Assembly: GCA_030710605.1 (NCBI GenBank)
Contig: CP092872.1
Location: 5,258,019-5,322,018, forward strand
DNA: 64,000 nt
From: Cordylochernes scorpioides
Lineage: Eukaryota > Arthropoda > Arachnida > Pseudoscorpiones > Chernetidae
Reading direction: 5' to 3'
The notes beneath the pieces were generated by a model that worked only from the letters and a program-made list of their open reading frames with translations, did not search any database and was not told where the DNA came from. Positions within the stretch are counted from its first letter, which is position 1; each line of letters starts with the position of its first letter. The position numbers and the translations under genes are program-made. This document shows positions 43,137 to 54,085 of this stretch, one piece after another.

Positions 43137-43819
43137 AAAAAAAGGCATCTTTTTATCGTGTAACTGAAAGTTGATGTAGATGCCTTTTTCATAATTTATG
43201 CACCTTATCCCAGTACAATATCACATTTGTACTATTTTTTTTCACAGAATCTTTAATTTATACACCTTATCCCAGTACAATATCACATTTGTACTATTTT
43301 TTCACAGAATCTTTAATTTATACACCTTATCCCAGTACAATATCACATTTGTACTATTTTTTCACAGAATCTTTAATTTATACACCTTATCCCAGTACAA
43401 TATCACATTTGTACTATTTTTTCACAGAATCTTTAATTTATGCACCTTATCCCAGTCCAATATCACATTTGTACAATTTTTCACAGAATCTTTAATTTAT
43501 GCACCTTATCCCAGTACAATATTACATTTGTACTATTTTTTCCCAGAATCTTTAATTTATGCACCTTATCCCAGTACAATATCACATTTGTACTATTTTT
43601 TCACAGAATCTTTAATTTATGCACCTTATCCCAGTCCAATATCACATTTGTACTATTTTTTTCACAGAATCTTTAATTTATGCACCTTATCCCAGTACAA
43701 TATTACATTTGTACTATTTTTTCCCAGAATCTTTAATTTATGCACCTTATCCCAGTACAATATTACATTTATACTATTTTTTTCACAGAAACTTTAATAT
43801 TATCACCTTATCCCAGTAC
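43137..43819. repeat. 60-bp minisatellite from family B, left part
   Basis: Preceded by the family B arm (GGCATCTTTTTATCGTG...GATGCCTTTTTC). Units read GCACCTTATCCCAGTACAAT-ATCACATTTGTACTATTTTT-TCACAGAATCTTTAATTTAT, with one-base length changes in the T run. The same 60 bp stands once, inverted, at the start of the family B element at 55111. Open frames of up to 199 residues come from the multiple-of-three period. Confidence 0.9.
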
Positions 43820-44745
43820 CTATTTGGCCTGACAAAGAAAGCATGGGGTCTGGACTTTAGACGAAGACTGATATTGTATAAGACATTATATCGAAGTACA
43901 ATTACTTATGGTTATCCAATATGGTATCCATTCATAAACAAAAAGTCTAAAGAGACAAACTTAATTCTCTTCAATATAGTATATTAAAACATTGTATACA
44001 GGCCTACAGTACAACATCATCGGATTGTACACACATACTTGCACAAGTCTCCAAACTTACTGAATATATTGAATCTACCATGTTGAAAACCGAAATAAAT
44101 TACAACCGATTTGACTCTTCAAGTAGGAATATAATTTCTAATTACATAAGGGAAAAATTGCAGAAATACTATGAGAAGACTAATACCATTTTCAAGTCCT
44201 TCTTCACTGATTCCCAAATACCCAAATATGTCAAGCCAAACTTTTACAATGTCCAATTTTTTACTGGACACGGTAACTTTAGATCATATTTGTACAAAGT
44301 CAGAAAGACGGATTCGCCTAAATGCTCATGTGGTGCAGAAGAAGAAAATCCTGTACATATTTTAACGGACTGTCGACTTGTAGAGGACTTGAGAGTCAAA
44401 AATCAAATAAATATAAATTGTCTAAATCAAATAGTTAATAATAGATCTATGTATATAAATTTTAATAGATTTTGTAGAATGTTTTTTAGTAATAGATAGC
44501 CTGGGCTGTAATAACTGATATATAGTTATATGCTGTAAATAGCTCTAAATTTCTGTTCTTATGTGATGTTCACTAATATTCATTATAGGGTAATTAAATC
44601 GTTAACTAACTGATAAATATGTTAATAATTTCTATTATAATAACTAATTTCATATTAATAATTACTGTAAATAAGCTCCCAAACTTGTGTATGCATGCAA
44701 ATATCCTAGACGGATATCGCGTGCTTTGTAAATGATAATAAATAA
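43820..44745 (+). pseudogene. 5'-truncated LINE inside the 60-bp array
   Basis: Flanked by ATCCCAGTAC (43810-43819, 44746-44755). It encodes LFGLTKKAWGLDFRRRLILY and TITYGYPIWYP (end of the reverse transcriptase region), shifts frame near 43985, then YVKPNFYNVQFFTGHGNF, CSCGAEEENPVHILTDCR (zinc knuckle) and a stop at 44499. The 3' UTR ends GATAATAAATAA. It is the least damaged LINE end in the window. Confidence 0.9.
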
Positions 44746-45745
44746 ATCCCAGTACAATATCACATTTGTACTATTTTTTCACAGAATCTTTAATTTATGC
44801 ACCTTATCCCAGTACAATATCACATTTGTACTATTTTTTCACAGAATCTTTAATTTATGCACCTTATCCCAGTACAATATCACATTTGTACTATTTTTTC
44901 ACAAAATCTTTAATTTATGCACCTTATCCCAGTACAATATCACATTTGTACTATTTTTTCACAAAATCTTTAATTTATGCACCTTATCCCAGTACAATAT
45001 CACATTTGTACTATTTTTTCACAAAATCTTTAATTTATACACCTTATCCCAGTACAATATCACATTTGTACTATTTTTTCACAAAATCTTTAATTTATGC
45101 ACCTTATCCCAGTACAATATCACATTTGTACAATTTTTCACAGAATGTTTAATTAATGCACCTTATCCCAGTACAATATCACATTTGTACAATTTTTTCA
45201 CAAAATCTTTAATTTATGCACCTTATCCCAGTACAATATCACATTTGTACTATTTTTTCACAAAATCTTTAATTTATGCACCTTATCCCAGTACAATATC
45301 ACATTTGTACTATTTTTTCACAAAATCTTTAATTTATGCACCTTATCCCAGTACAATATCACATTTGTACTATTTTTTCACAAAATCTTTAATTTATGCA
45401 CCTTATCCCAGTACAATATCACATTTGTACTATTTTTTCACAAAATCTTTAATTTATGCACCTTATCCCAGTACAATATCACATTTGTACAATTTTTCAC
45501 AGAATGTTTAATTTATGCACCTTATCCCAGTACAATATCACATTTGTACTATTTTTTCACAAAATCTTTAATTTATGCACCTTATCCCAGTACAATATCA
45601 CAATCGTACTATTTTTTCACAGAATCTTTAATTTATGCACCTTATCCCAGTACAATATCACATTTGTACTATTTTTTTCACGGAATCTTTAATTAATGCA
45701 CCTTATCCCAGTGCAATATCACATTTGTACTATTTTTTTTTTCAC
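44746..45745. repeat. 60-bp minisatellite from family B, right part
   Basis: About 16 units. The middle ones carry CACAAAATC instead of CACAGAATC, a variant shared by neighbours and absent from the left part. The 259-residue open frame (44732-45511) is repeat read-through. Confidence 0.9.
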
Positions 45746-46011
45746 ATTGTGTCGCGGTCTCACGCAATTCTGGCCTTAACTACCCGTTTCATGATTTTTC
45801 AGGATGCCTTAATGACCAAGTTTTTTGGTCGTTGACGTACAGCTTGCACCACGCTGATGATTTCATTAAAAGGAAACTCATCTTCCTTCGCGCTTTACTT
45901 TTTACTTTGCTACAATATTGATAAAGAAAAAAAGGAAGCTGTTATGATCGTACAAATAAAAGTTGCTGATGGCCTGCACCATCTTTCAGAATATCAACTA
46001 ATTGTTTAATT

Positions 46012-46377
46012 GTAAAACGAAAATTGCAATCATACCGCGAATGTTTCTTTTAAACAAAAATCGAAATTTATTTTAAAGAGAAATAGCGATTATTTCTAAC
46101 TTTAAGGATGAAGTATGATAGGAGATGAATTGTGAAGAGTAATGACAAACGGAAAAATAAAAAGTGTCCAGGGATGGGAATCGAACCCACTGTGTTCCGC
46201 TTACCGGGCAGATGCCATATCCACTAGGCTACCCTTCATCCTATCATACTTCATCCTTAAAGTTAGAAAAATCGCTATTTCTCTTTAAAATAAATTTCGA
46301 TTTTTGTTTAAAAGAAACATTCGCGGTATAATAGCAATTTTCGTTTTACAATCATCAGCCGCGTTATATTGTATTTT
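46012..46377. mobile_element. Family J foldback with central tRNA-like sequence
   Basis: Flanked by AATTGTTTAATT (46000-46011, 46378-46389). Arms: AAATCGAAATTTATTTTAAA, GAGAAATAGCGATTATTTCT and their mirrors. The right side alone has the tail AATCATCAGCCGCG-TTATATTGTATT. A tRNA-like sequence lies between the arms on the minus strand. The copy at 58403-59051 has the same arm ends and tail. Confidence 0.85.
46167..46238 (-). tRNA. tRNA-like sequence (pseudo-tRNA), SINE head type
   Basis: On the minus strand: D arm GCCTAGTGGATATGGC, anticodon arm TCTGC-CCGGTAA-GCGGA, T arm GTGGGTTCGATTCCCAT. The A- and B-boxes are good and the arms mostly pair. The anticodon would be GGT (Thr), but position 33 is C instead of U and the acceptor stem has two mismatches. 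The D arm looks more like tRNA-Arg. It is probably a retroposon promoter, not a working tRNA. Confidence 0.5.
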
Positions 46378-46624
46378 AATTGTTTAATTATTACAGAATT
46401 GACAAAATACACATTCTTGATTAGTTCCAAAGATCATTTGTTGGTTGCAAGTTGATTCAGAAAAACACAGTCACATCAAACAATGATTTATCTAACTCCT
46501 CAGTTTCGGTGACTTCCTGTCATTCTCCTCAAAAGCATTCCCCTGTTAAATATAATCCCAGAGTTATCATTGGTTGATGCAGCTATATTTTTCCTGTTAT
46601 TCTTGATTAATCAAGAAAAGCTAA

Positions 46625-46664
46625 CCACGTACGCGTGTCGGGCTGTTGGTCCTCGTCAACGTGG
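46625..46664 (-). ncRNA. Decayed type I hammerhead, family B
   Basis: On the minus strand: CCACG, TTGACGAG, GACCAACAGCCC, GACACGCGTA, CGTGG. Stem I pairs perfectly (CCACG/CGTGG). C3 is T and GAAAC is GACAC, so it is probably inactive. Confidence 0.6.
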
Positions 46665-46699
46665 TGCAAGCTGTATCTCAACGACCAAGACACATCAGA

Positions 46700-46943
46700 C
46701 AGATGGCTGACTTAAACCTCTAATACTGTATTGGATCATTCTGATTATATATCTTACACTGAAAGGTGGAATCTTAGAAATGGTATTTAAGAGAGCTATG
46801 GACATAAGCTCTTAGGACAGTAGAATTACATATAATATTCGCATCGAGCATTGGTTCCGCAAACAATAAGGACAAGGCCATTTAGGCATAAATGAATATA
46901 AATCAATAACTACTAGCAATAAAGCTTAATTGTTGACGTTGTT
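46700..46943 (-). mobile_element. Family A long-form tail
   Basis: CTCTAATACTGTATTGGATC, CTATGGACATAAGCTCTTAG, GCATCGAGCATTGG, AACAATAAGGACAAGGCC, matching 57340-57520. Confidence 0.6.
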
Positions 46944-46956
46944 TAAATAAATCCAT

Positions 46957-47232
46957 CAAAATTCGAAACTATTTTAAAGACGTAAGATTCTTTTTGAAAT
47001 TAAACATTTTCTACTGCCCTTACTGCAATGGAAAAATTAATGGGAGGGCCTGGCTCATCAGTGGTGAACCCTCCCAGCGATTTCGCCAGTTTAATCTACC
47101 ACTGATGAGCCAGGCCCTCCCATTAATTGTTCCATTGCAGTAAGGGCAGTAGAAATTGTTTAATTTCAAAGAGAATCTTACGCCTTTAAAATAGTTTCGA
47201 ATTTTGATAACAGATGGCGCGCTAGTGCATTA
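46957..47232. mobile_element. Family A foldback with 13-bp target duplication
   Basis: Flanked by TAAATAAATCCAT (46944-46956, 47233-47245), exact. Arms CAAAATTCGAAACTATTTTA...CCATTGCAGTAAGGGCAG; the one-sided tail ATAACAGATGGCGCGCTAGT is at the right. The core is a near-perfect palindrome in which CTGATGAGCCAGGCCCTCCC occurs on both strands, so the stem III/cleavage strand is lost. A second-step inversion product. Confidence 0.85.
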
Positions 47233-47245
47233 TAAATAAATCCAT

Positions 47246-47468
47246 GTTGTTTAGGACTTAAACGTTTGTAAAGCGTTATAAAATTGCTTCTTAAGCGTTT
47301 AAAAAATTTGCATATTTTTAAAATGTTTGAAATTAGCAATGTTTTGACGGCGGTACATTTTAAAAGTTTCGAAATAAGTTTTATAAAGTTTAAGTATTAT
47401 CTTTAGAGCTTCAGTTTTTCATTTGTCTGGGTAGTAACCTATTTGAATGCATGCATTAAATATACATA
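47246..47468. other. AT-rich sequence, no feature seen
   Basis: Between the family A foldback and the mariner. Confidence 0.5.
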
Positions 47469-47600
47469 GGTTGTTCCACAAGTAATGCCTGTTTGGCTAT
47501 AACTCGAAAAATCTTAAATATTTCGAATTCAAATTTTGTATAAATAATAAATCAAATATTTGTCAATAGTAATCTAATTTTATTCGCGATCGAACGTTGT

Positions 47601-49594
47601 GGTCCATTGTACGTATTACATCCCAAACACGATGAGACACCATCCAACTCTGTCTTGAACTCGATGTGTGACCCATTGTATGTATCACTTCCCAAACACG
47701 ATAAGACACCATCCATCTCTGTCTTGAACTCGATGTGTGACCCATTGTATGTATTACATCCCAAACACGATGAGACACCATCCAACTCTGTCTTGAACTC
47801 GATGTGTGACCCATTGTACGTATTACATCCCAAACACGATGAGACACCATCCAACTCTGTCTTGAACTCGATGTGTGACCCATTGTATGTATCACTTCCC
47901 AAACACGATAAGACACCAGCCATCTCTGTCTTGAACTCGATGTGTGACCCATTGTACGTATTACATCCAAACACGATGAGACACCATCCAACTCTGTCTT
48001 GAACTCGTTGTGTGACCCATTGTATGTATCACATCCCAAACACGATAAGACACCAGCCATCTCTGTCTTGAACTCGATGTGTGACCCATTGTATGTATTA
48101 CATCCCAAACACGATGAGACACCATCCAACTCTGTCTTGAACTCGATGTGTGACCCATTGTACGTATTACATCCCAAACACGATGAGACACCATCCAACT
48201 CTGTCTTGAACTCGATGTGTGACCCATTGTACGTATTACATCCAAACACAATGAGACACCATCCATCTCTGTCTTGAGCTCGATGTGTGACCCTTGTACG
48301 TATTACATCCCAAACACGATTAGACACCATCCATCTCTGTCTTGAACTCGATGTGTGGTCCATTGTATGTATTAAATCCCAAACACGATGAGACACCATC
48401 CATCTCTGTCTTGAACTCGATGTGTGACCCTTGTACGTATTACATCCCAAACACGATGAGACACCATCCATCTCTGTCTTGAGCGCGATGTGTGGTCCAT
48501 TGTATGTATTACATTCCAAACACCATGAGACACCATCCATCTCTGTCTTGAACTCGATGTGTGGTCCATTGTATGTATTACATTCCAAACACGATGAAAC
48601 ACCATCCATCTCTGTCTTGAACTCGATGTGTGGTCCATTGTATGTATTACATCCAAACACGATGAGACACCATCCATCTCTGTCTTGAACTCGATGTGTG
48701 ACCCATTGTATGTATTACATCCCAAACATGATGAGACACCAGCCATCTCTGTCTTGAACTTGATGTGTCGTCCATTGTATGTATTACATCCCAAACACGA
48801 TGAGACACCAGCCATCTCTGTCTTGAACTCGATGTGTGACCCATTGTATGTATTACATCCCAAACACGATGAGACACCATCCATCTCTATCTTGAACTCG
48901 ATGTGTGACCCATTGTATGTGTTACATCCCAAACACGATGAGACACCAGCCATCTCTGTCTTGAACTCGATGTGTGACCCATTGTATGTATTACATCCCA
49001 AACACGATGAGACACCATCCATCTCTATCTTGAACTCGATGTGTGACCCATTGTATGTGTTACATCCCAAACACGATGAGACACCAGCCATCTCTGTCTT
49101 GAACTCGATGTGTGACCCATTGTATGTATTACATCCCAAACACGATGAGACACCATCCATCTCTATCTTGAACTCGATGTGTGACCCATTGTATGTGTTA
49201 CATCCCAAACACGATGAGACACCAGCCATCTCTGTCTTGAACTCGATGTGTGACCCATTGTATGTATTACATCCCAAACACGATGAGACACCATCCATCT
49301 CTATCTTGAACTCGATGTGTGGCCCATTGTATGTGTTACATCCCAAACACGATGAGACACCAGCCATCTCTGTCTTGAACTCGATGTGTGACCCATTGTA
49401 TGTATTACATCCCAAACACGATGAGACACCATCCATCTCTATCTTGAACTCGATGTGTGGCCCATTGTATGTGTTACATCCCAAACACGATGAGACACCA
49501 GCCATCTCTGTCTTGAACTCGATGTGTGACCCATTGTACGTATTACATCCAAACACGATGAGACACCATCCAACTCTGTCTTGAGCTCGATGTA
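47601..49594. repeat. 69-bp minisatellite inside the mariner
   Basis: Unit TGTATTACATCCCAAACACG-ATGAGACACCATCCATCTCT-GTCTTGAACTCGATGTGTGA-CCCATTGTA, about 29 copies. From about 48840 to 49500 two variants alternate (CTCTATC/GTGTT and CTCTGTC/GTATT), giving a 138-bp higher-order unit. The period is 23 codons, so frames of up to 408 residues stay open. I do not call them genes. Confidence 0.95.
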
Positions 49595-49631
49595 CCATCT
49601 AGGTGACCATTAATTTGTCAATAGAATGGTA

Positions 49632-50661
49632 TTATTCAAAATATTCTCCAGTGGAGTCTATACATTTCCTCTATCGTTGAACCCAAGTTGTAAATCCTCT
49701 TTAGAAATATGCTGGAGGTTGTTTTCTCAACCATGTCTTTATGGTTCGTTTTACCTCCTGTAGGTCTTTAAATCTTTGTCACCTCAGAATTATTTTCATT
49801 TGAGATAATAAATAGAATTCTCAAGGTGTCAAATCTGGGCTGTATGGCGGTTGTGGAACCAGTGAACAGCCCATTTGTCCAATAGTCTCTGAAGTCTGGA
49901 AGGAGATGTGTGGCCGTGCATTGTCATGGTGTAACTTGACGGATTTATAAGGATTCTTTTTTCGAATAGCTTCCCTAAGATTTCGTAAAGTTAGAACATA
50001 GCGAGAAGTGTTGACAGTGCTACCTTCTTATAGAAAATCCATCAGTATTACACCTCCTAATAGACAGTTGCCATCACCTTTTTGAATGACGTCTGAAATT
50101 TGAATTTTTTCTTAGGTGAGATGGAATGATGCCATTCTAATGACTGTGCCTCAGTTTCTGGGTCATAAAGGTATGCCCAGGTTTCATATATAAAGTCAAT
50201 ACATTTGAAAACAAAATGTCCTTTTGAGCCTCTTAGAGATTCTGTAGCTATTGGCATAATTGAACTCTTGAATCACGTTGATCAGGGGTTAGTTTCCTTG
50301 GAACCAATTTTTAACAGATTTTTCTCCAACTCAAATGTTCAATCATTGTTTATATTGCATTAGGTAAGACATTTAGTATATTACATAACTCTTTGATAGT
50401 TATTCTTCGATCATGAATGATAAGGGTATCAACCTTGTCTTCGTGTTCAGGGTTGGTTGATGTTGATGGCATCCCACTACGTGGTTTGTCATCCAAAGAA
50501 GTCTCACCACTTCGGAATCTTTTCTTCCATCTTCTCACATTACTTACATCAATTGTGGCTTCTTTGTTTACATGTGTCAGTCTCTGGTGAATCTATAAAG
50601 TTGACCATCCCTCCATTTCCAAAAATTAAATAACGGCTCTTTGTTTTTGTCTTGATTCCAT
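49632..50661 (-). pseudogene. Mariner transposase, inactivated
   Basis: Start at 50661 (MESRQKQRAVI), N-terminal helix-turn-helix region RRWKKRFRSGETSLDDKPRS, then KCIDFIYETWAYLYDPETEA, SVKLHHDNARPH, VPQPPYSPDLTP, and the end CIDSTGEYFE with stop at 49632. The length of about 343 codons fits the family. Frameshifts and stops are scattered. The first catalytic Asp (TGDE in the family) and the third (PSD; here a stop followed by Glu) are lost. The enzyme would cut and paste DNA between TA sites; this copy cannot. Confidence 0.9.
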
Positions 50662-50802
50662 ACTTTTACTTAAGGTATCAGAAAACAAGATGAATACTTA
50701 TTAGATAAGGCTTTACTTCACAACATATTAGAATATATAAAAAAATTGGTCAAATATTATTAAAATTATGGGCAAATAGGTATTACTTTTGGAACGCGCC
50801 TA

Positions 50803-51115
50803 GTAGTTTTTATGTAATAGCCATAAAATTCGTGAAGAAGTAAATTTGATCATATTTTGCTTATATTCTCTAAACCTGAAGCCTTTTAGCTTCAATGAAA
50901 GAAATAAAATCTACGATATTAGCCTTTTCAATCTTAACTGTTCTAATATTTGTCATTTGTGGTTTATAATTTCTTATAAATCGATATTCGATAATTCTAT
51001 CCAAGTTTAAATTGTCATCTGAAATTAAGTCGTTCATTAATTATGTCATTATCCATTATCCATTAGGTTTTGTTATCGTAGATAACATCAATAATATCAA
51101 TAACATCAATAGTCG
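50803..51115. other. No gene seen
   Basis: AT-rich. TAACATCAATA repeats near 51085-51110. Confidence 0.5.
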
Positions 51116-51530
51116 ATCTGATTTTCACATATGTAGACATGTGGTGCACTAACAGTAAAAGCAGTCACTAACTACCCACTATGATTTTCATGGCATATAC
51201 CACATATACCACGTATTACGAAGAAGAAACGGAACACCTCCTCGGGCTACTCACGCCTGAAGACAAGATTCTTCTCGACAAATTCTTCGACATTTTCATC
51301 AAACATGTTCCGAACATGAACTCCCCAAATGGCAGGGATATGTCTAGATTCAAGGCGGCTTTAAGCTCCTGATTCGGACGTGCCCTCGGAGAGGGTTACG
51401 TCGATTGTAAATATCTCTCTTCATTCCTACCATTATTATTACCTTATAACTCCCTTTGAGTGTAAAGATTGACGAGATGTCAATAAAGTTGTTTAATTGT
51501 CACGTATACTAGGGATATTAATAAAAAACA
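51116..51530 (+). mobile_element. SINE (family S) 3' part, split by family N
   Basis: CACATATGTAGACATGTGGT, CAGTAAAAGCAGTCAC, CCACTATGATTTTCATGGCA, then the insertion, then CACGTATACTAGGGATATTA. The tRNA-like head is missing. Confidence 0.7.
51217..51500 (+). pseudogene. Family N retroposon, C-terminal coding end
   Basis: Flanked by CACGTAT (51210-51216, 51501-51507). It encodes YEEETEHLLGLLTPEDKILL, DKFFDIFIKHVPNMNS, then RFKAALSS and a stop at 51370. A 3' UTR ends GATGTCAATAAAG. The first 12 codons of the longer open frame starting at 51181 are SINE sequence, not part of it. The protein is unrecognised. The second copy at 35612-35828 shows it is a mobile family. Confidence 0.6.
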
Positions 51531-51719
51531 TCAATAATTATATTTATTTATTTTTTTTTATCGTAAAAAGCTTGTAGATTTTTTCTCAGGGCCTCCTATA
51601 ATTGCTGTGATGTCGCAGTCTGGCTTTCGCTTGTACAGGTTGCCCATAATGAGAACACGGAATCTATAAATACCTCTATTTAAAAACCTGTTTGATTTAA
51701 CTTCAGGTATATTGTAAGA

Positions 51720-52100
51720 TTATAAACATTACAATTACAATTATTTTATTTCCAAAGCGCTATATCCCGCAAGGGATACTTGCGCTAAACAAGGTGAAAA
51801 GTTTATTTACATAAGTTATTTACATTATTCAACGCATGAAAACATTAGAGATCAATATTTTGTAGAAAGTTTATAATGTATTTACAAAATGAATTGAACT
51901 TTAAATATGATTTTTTATCTGTAATGAAATCGTTAAGTTCACAAAAAACTTGTTCATTCTTCATTCTATAATCTTGAAATGCTGGGCAATCGATCAGTAG
52001 ATGTCTTGAGGTTTGTTCCTCAATACCATAAAAGCAACTTGAATCTTCAACTGCCTTTATTCTATTTAAAAAACTTTTGAAACGGGCGTAAAGACTAACG
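51720..52100 (-). pseudogene. LINE ORF2 C-terminal relic
   Basis: The minus strand encodes RLYARFKSFLNRIKAVED, SSCFYGIEEQTSRHLLIDCP, AFQDYRMKNEQVFCELND and a stop near 51893. The 3' UTR contains GCAAGTATCCCTTGCGGG and ends in an ATTGTA-type tail. Same C-terminal class as 24815 and 43820, but a separate family. Confidence 0.75.
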
Positions 52101-53009
52101 ATGTTGTTCGAAAGTTAACGAAATAAAGATGTTGTATAGAAGTTTGAGTTTATAATATTACAATAAAGTTATGGTAATAGAAAATTGATGTCTACATCTT
52201 CAGGTAAACAAAGAACAAAGTAAAAAGCGAACAGTAGTTCAGCTGATAATAAAATTGCTAATATGAAAATATTCTCGGATTTATCCGTTGCATATTGTTG
52301 CATCATGATTAATGCGCGTATTTTAAAAATTATTTATAATATTATTTTTAATATATTTAAATTATACATTTATTTATTTTTTATAAAACAGATTATTACT
52401 ATAAAATATTATGTACTATAAAACATTTGTATTTTGATACACTAAATACCCCACTTGCTTTAAACTTTGATGTGATAAATAAAGAGAGATTCTAGGTGTT
52501 ACCTAAATATATAGTTGTCTTATTATTGACTGGTTTAACCTTGTAGGATGGTTGAGACACGTTCTGGAAAGATGCAAGACGCGTCTGAGGAGAGAATCAA
52601 GACCGAAGAATCTGCCAAACCGCAGCCTGGTGTAACAATATACAGCATACACATCCATACATATGGGCTAATGTGCTCAATGACGATAGCTTAACGTATT
52701 TTTGTAATCACCGGGTAGTTGGCGTTCTGCACACCACAGGGGGGGGGGTTATAAATCTCTCTAATGATAGGGTAAAACATAACAAAGAATATAGATGGGA
52801 ATTTTCCCCGGAGGAAAATAGAATTTCTACAATGAAAGGGTTTATCTGCCATTAGAATAGGCGCAAGAATTATATGCGTTATCTCTTATAGAAAATAATG
52901 TTTTTATATTTTCACCGCTACATAAGAAATAATAGAAAATCTTAATTAAATATAAAGTTTATATAATGATAATTTATAAAAGGCGAGCTAATTTGATTTT
53001 TAATTGATA
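52101..53009. other. No complete feature
   Basis: AT-rich. At 52545-52625 the plus strand reads WLRHVLERCKTRLRRESRPK, which resembles a LINE or endonuclease tail, but too little remains to classify. A G9 run lies at 52741. Confidence 0.4.
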
Positions 53010-53083
53010 CATTGGAAATGAAAGAATTTAAGCACAAATGTTTCTTTTATACATAAAACAAACTTCTGCTGTCCTTACTGCCC

Positions 53084-53686
53084 CCAGTGTAGCTGTAAGT
53101 TGGCCATCTGCCCTTGGTTGGCTGGCGCGAGGCGCCACGTGTCTTGAAACTCTTGGGTCTTCGCTCTGTGTGTGCGCCATTGGGAGCGTCTTCGCCGTGC
53201 GCGCCATGAAAAACCAAGGGGTACACACAGTAGTACCACCCTCCCGCCTTCGCGCGGTTCCCCGTGTCAATCTCGGAACATCAGAGGTCCTTGATTCGTT
53301 GGCAGATTTAGGGAGTACTATGAACAAAGGGTACGAGGGCCAAAGGGGGGAAGTCCTATTTGAGCGTAGGACGGGTTAAGACAAGTTCGAACGGGCGGGC
53401 TCGGTCAGCAACCTTGCCATGAACTCTCGGAGACGCCTGTGGGTTTAATTGGTCGATCCCATGGAGCCAGACCATAATGGCGGGCGCGAGGGGCCAAACA
53501 ATGGCCGCTAGGTGCATGGAGAATGCATCATTCCTTTGGTACGGTGGCCTAGGTAATGCAGCAGAGGGCATGCTTCGCATGCCGGTTTATGGACCGAAAG
53601 GTCTGGGTGGCCATTGCTCCAAGGATGTCCTTACTGCCCTTATCAGGCGTAGAGACTTCGGTCTAGGTAGTCCACTATCCAATGGT
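53084..53686. other. GC-rich insert in family A
   Basis: Flanked by TCCTTACTGC at both sides, with a third copy near 53630. Composition is strongly GC-rich (GGCTGGCGCGAGGCGCCACG, GGCGGGCGCGAGGGGCC). Frames of 99-113 residues have no known domain and overlap on both strands, so no gene is called. Origin unknown. Confidence 0.5.
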
Positions 53687-53718
53687 ATCCTTACTGCGAT
53701 GAAAAATATTGGGAAGGC

Positions 53719-53777
53719 TTGGCTCATCAGAGATGAACCCTACCAGCAGTTTCGCCGATTTAATTTACCAGACCGCT
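53719..53777 (-). ncRNA. Permuted hammerhead motif, family A (decayed)
   Basis: On the minus strand: AGCGGT-C-TGGTAA, ATTAAA, TCGGC-GAA-ACTGCT, then CATCT-CTGATGA-GCCAA. Stem III keeps all six pairs with one G:U. Stem II keeps three inner pairs. Stem I is weak. Confidence 0.5.
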
Positions 53778-53914
53778 TTTTAGAGCTCTATTAATGTATT
53801 GGATCGTTCTGTTTATTTATTCTACAATGATATATATGGGTGAATCTCAGAAATGGTATTCTGCTAACTATGGACATAAGCTTTTAGGGCAGTAGAATTA
53901 CATATAAATATTTA

Positions 53915-54085
53915 AAAATAAAGAAGGCATATCCTGACCAAAAGCACATGTGCTTTTTAGATTGAAGAGCGCCATCTAGTGGAACAGAAATCAACTAAAC
54001 ATTGATTTAGCCTGTTCCCTGATATTTGGCTAACCCAATTTCTTGATAAATCAAGAAAAGCCATCCACGATTCATCGAGCAATGC
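53915..54085 (-). mobile_element. Family F element, truncated
   Basis: AAGGCATATCCTGACCAAAA, GAAGAGCGCCATCTAGTGG, CAATTTCTTGATAAATCAAG. It stops at CCACGATT before the ribozyme. Confidence 0.6.

Larger units (their letters stand above)
45760..46690 (-). mobile_element. Family B element split by family J
   Basis: Left piece GCTTGCACCACGCTGATGAT, AGTTGCTGATGGCCTGCACC. After the J insertion, TTATTACAGAATTGAC, TTCTTGATTAATCAAGAAAA and the hammerhead at 46625. An unrelated piece (GGTTGCAAGTTGATTCAG...) lies at 46430-46590. Confidence 0.6.
47469..50800 (-). mobile_element. Mariner element containing a 2-kb minisatellite
   Basis: Ends GGTTGTTCCACAAGTAATGC (left) and the mirror of GGCGCGTTCCAAAAGTAATA (right), each next to a TA. 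Read on the minus strand: terminal repeat, dead transposase (50661-49632), a 69-bp minisatellite (49594-47601), terminal repeat. Mariners are normally about 1.3 kb; the array makes this one about 3.3 kb. Confidence 0.85.

Noticed and set aside
43198..45835. Open frames of 199 and 259 residues (FNLCTLSQYNITFVLFF repeats)
   Set aside because: Read-through of the 60-bp minisatellite; frame changes with each T-run length change and both other frames are also open.
47563..49598. Open frames of 318-408 residues on both strands
   Set aside because: They are a 69-bp (23-codon) tandem repeat read through in several frames; the unit stays open because its length is a multiple of three.
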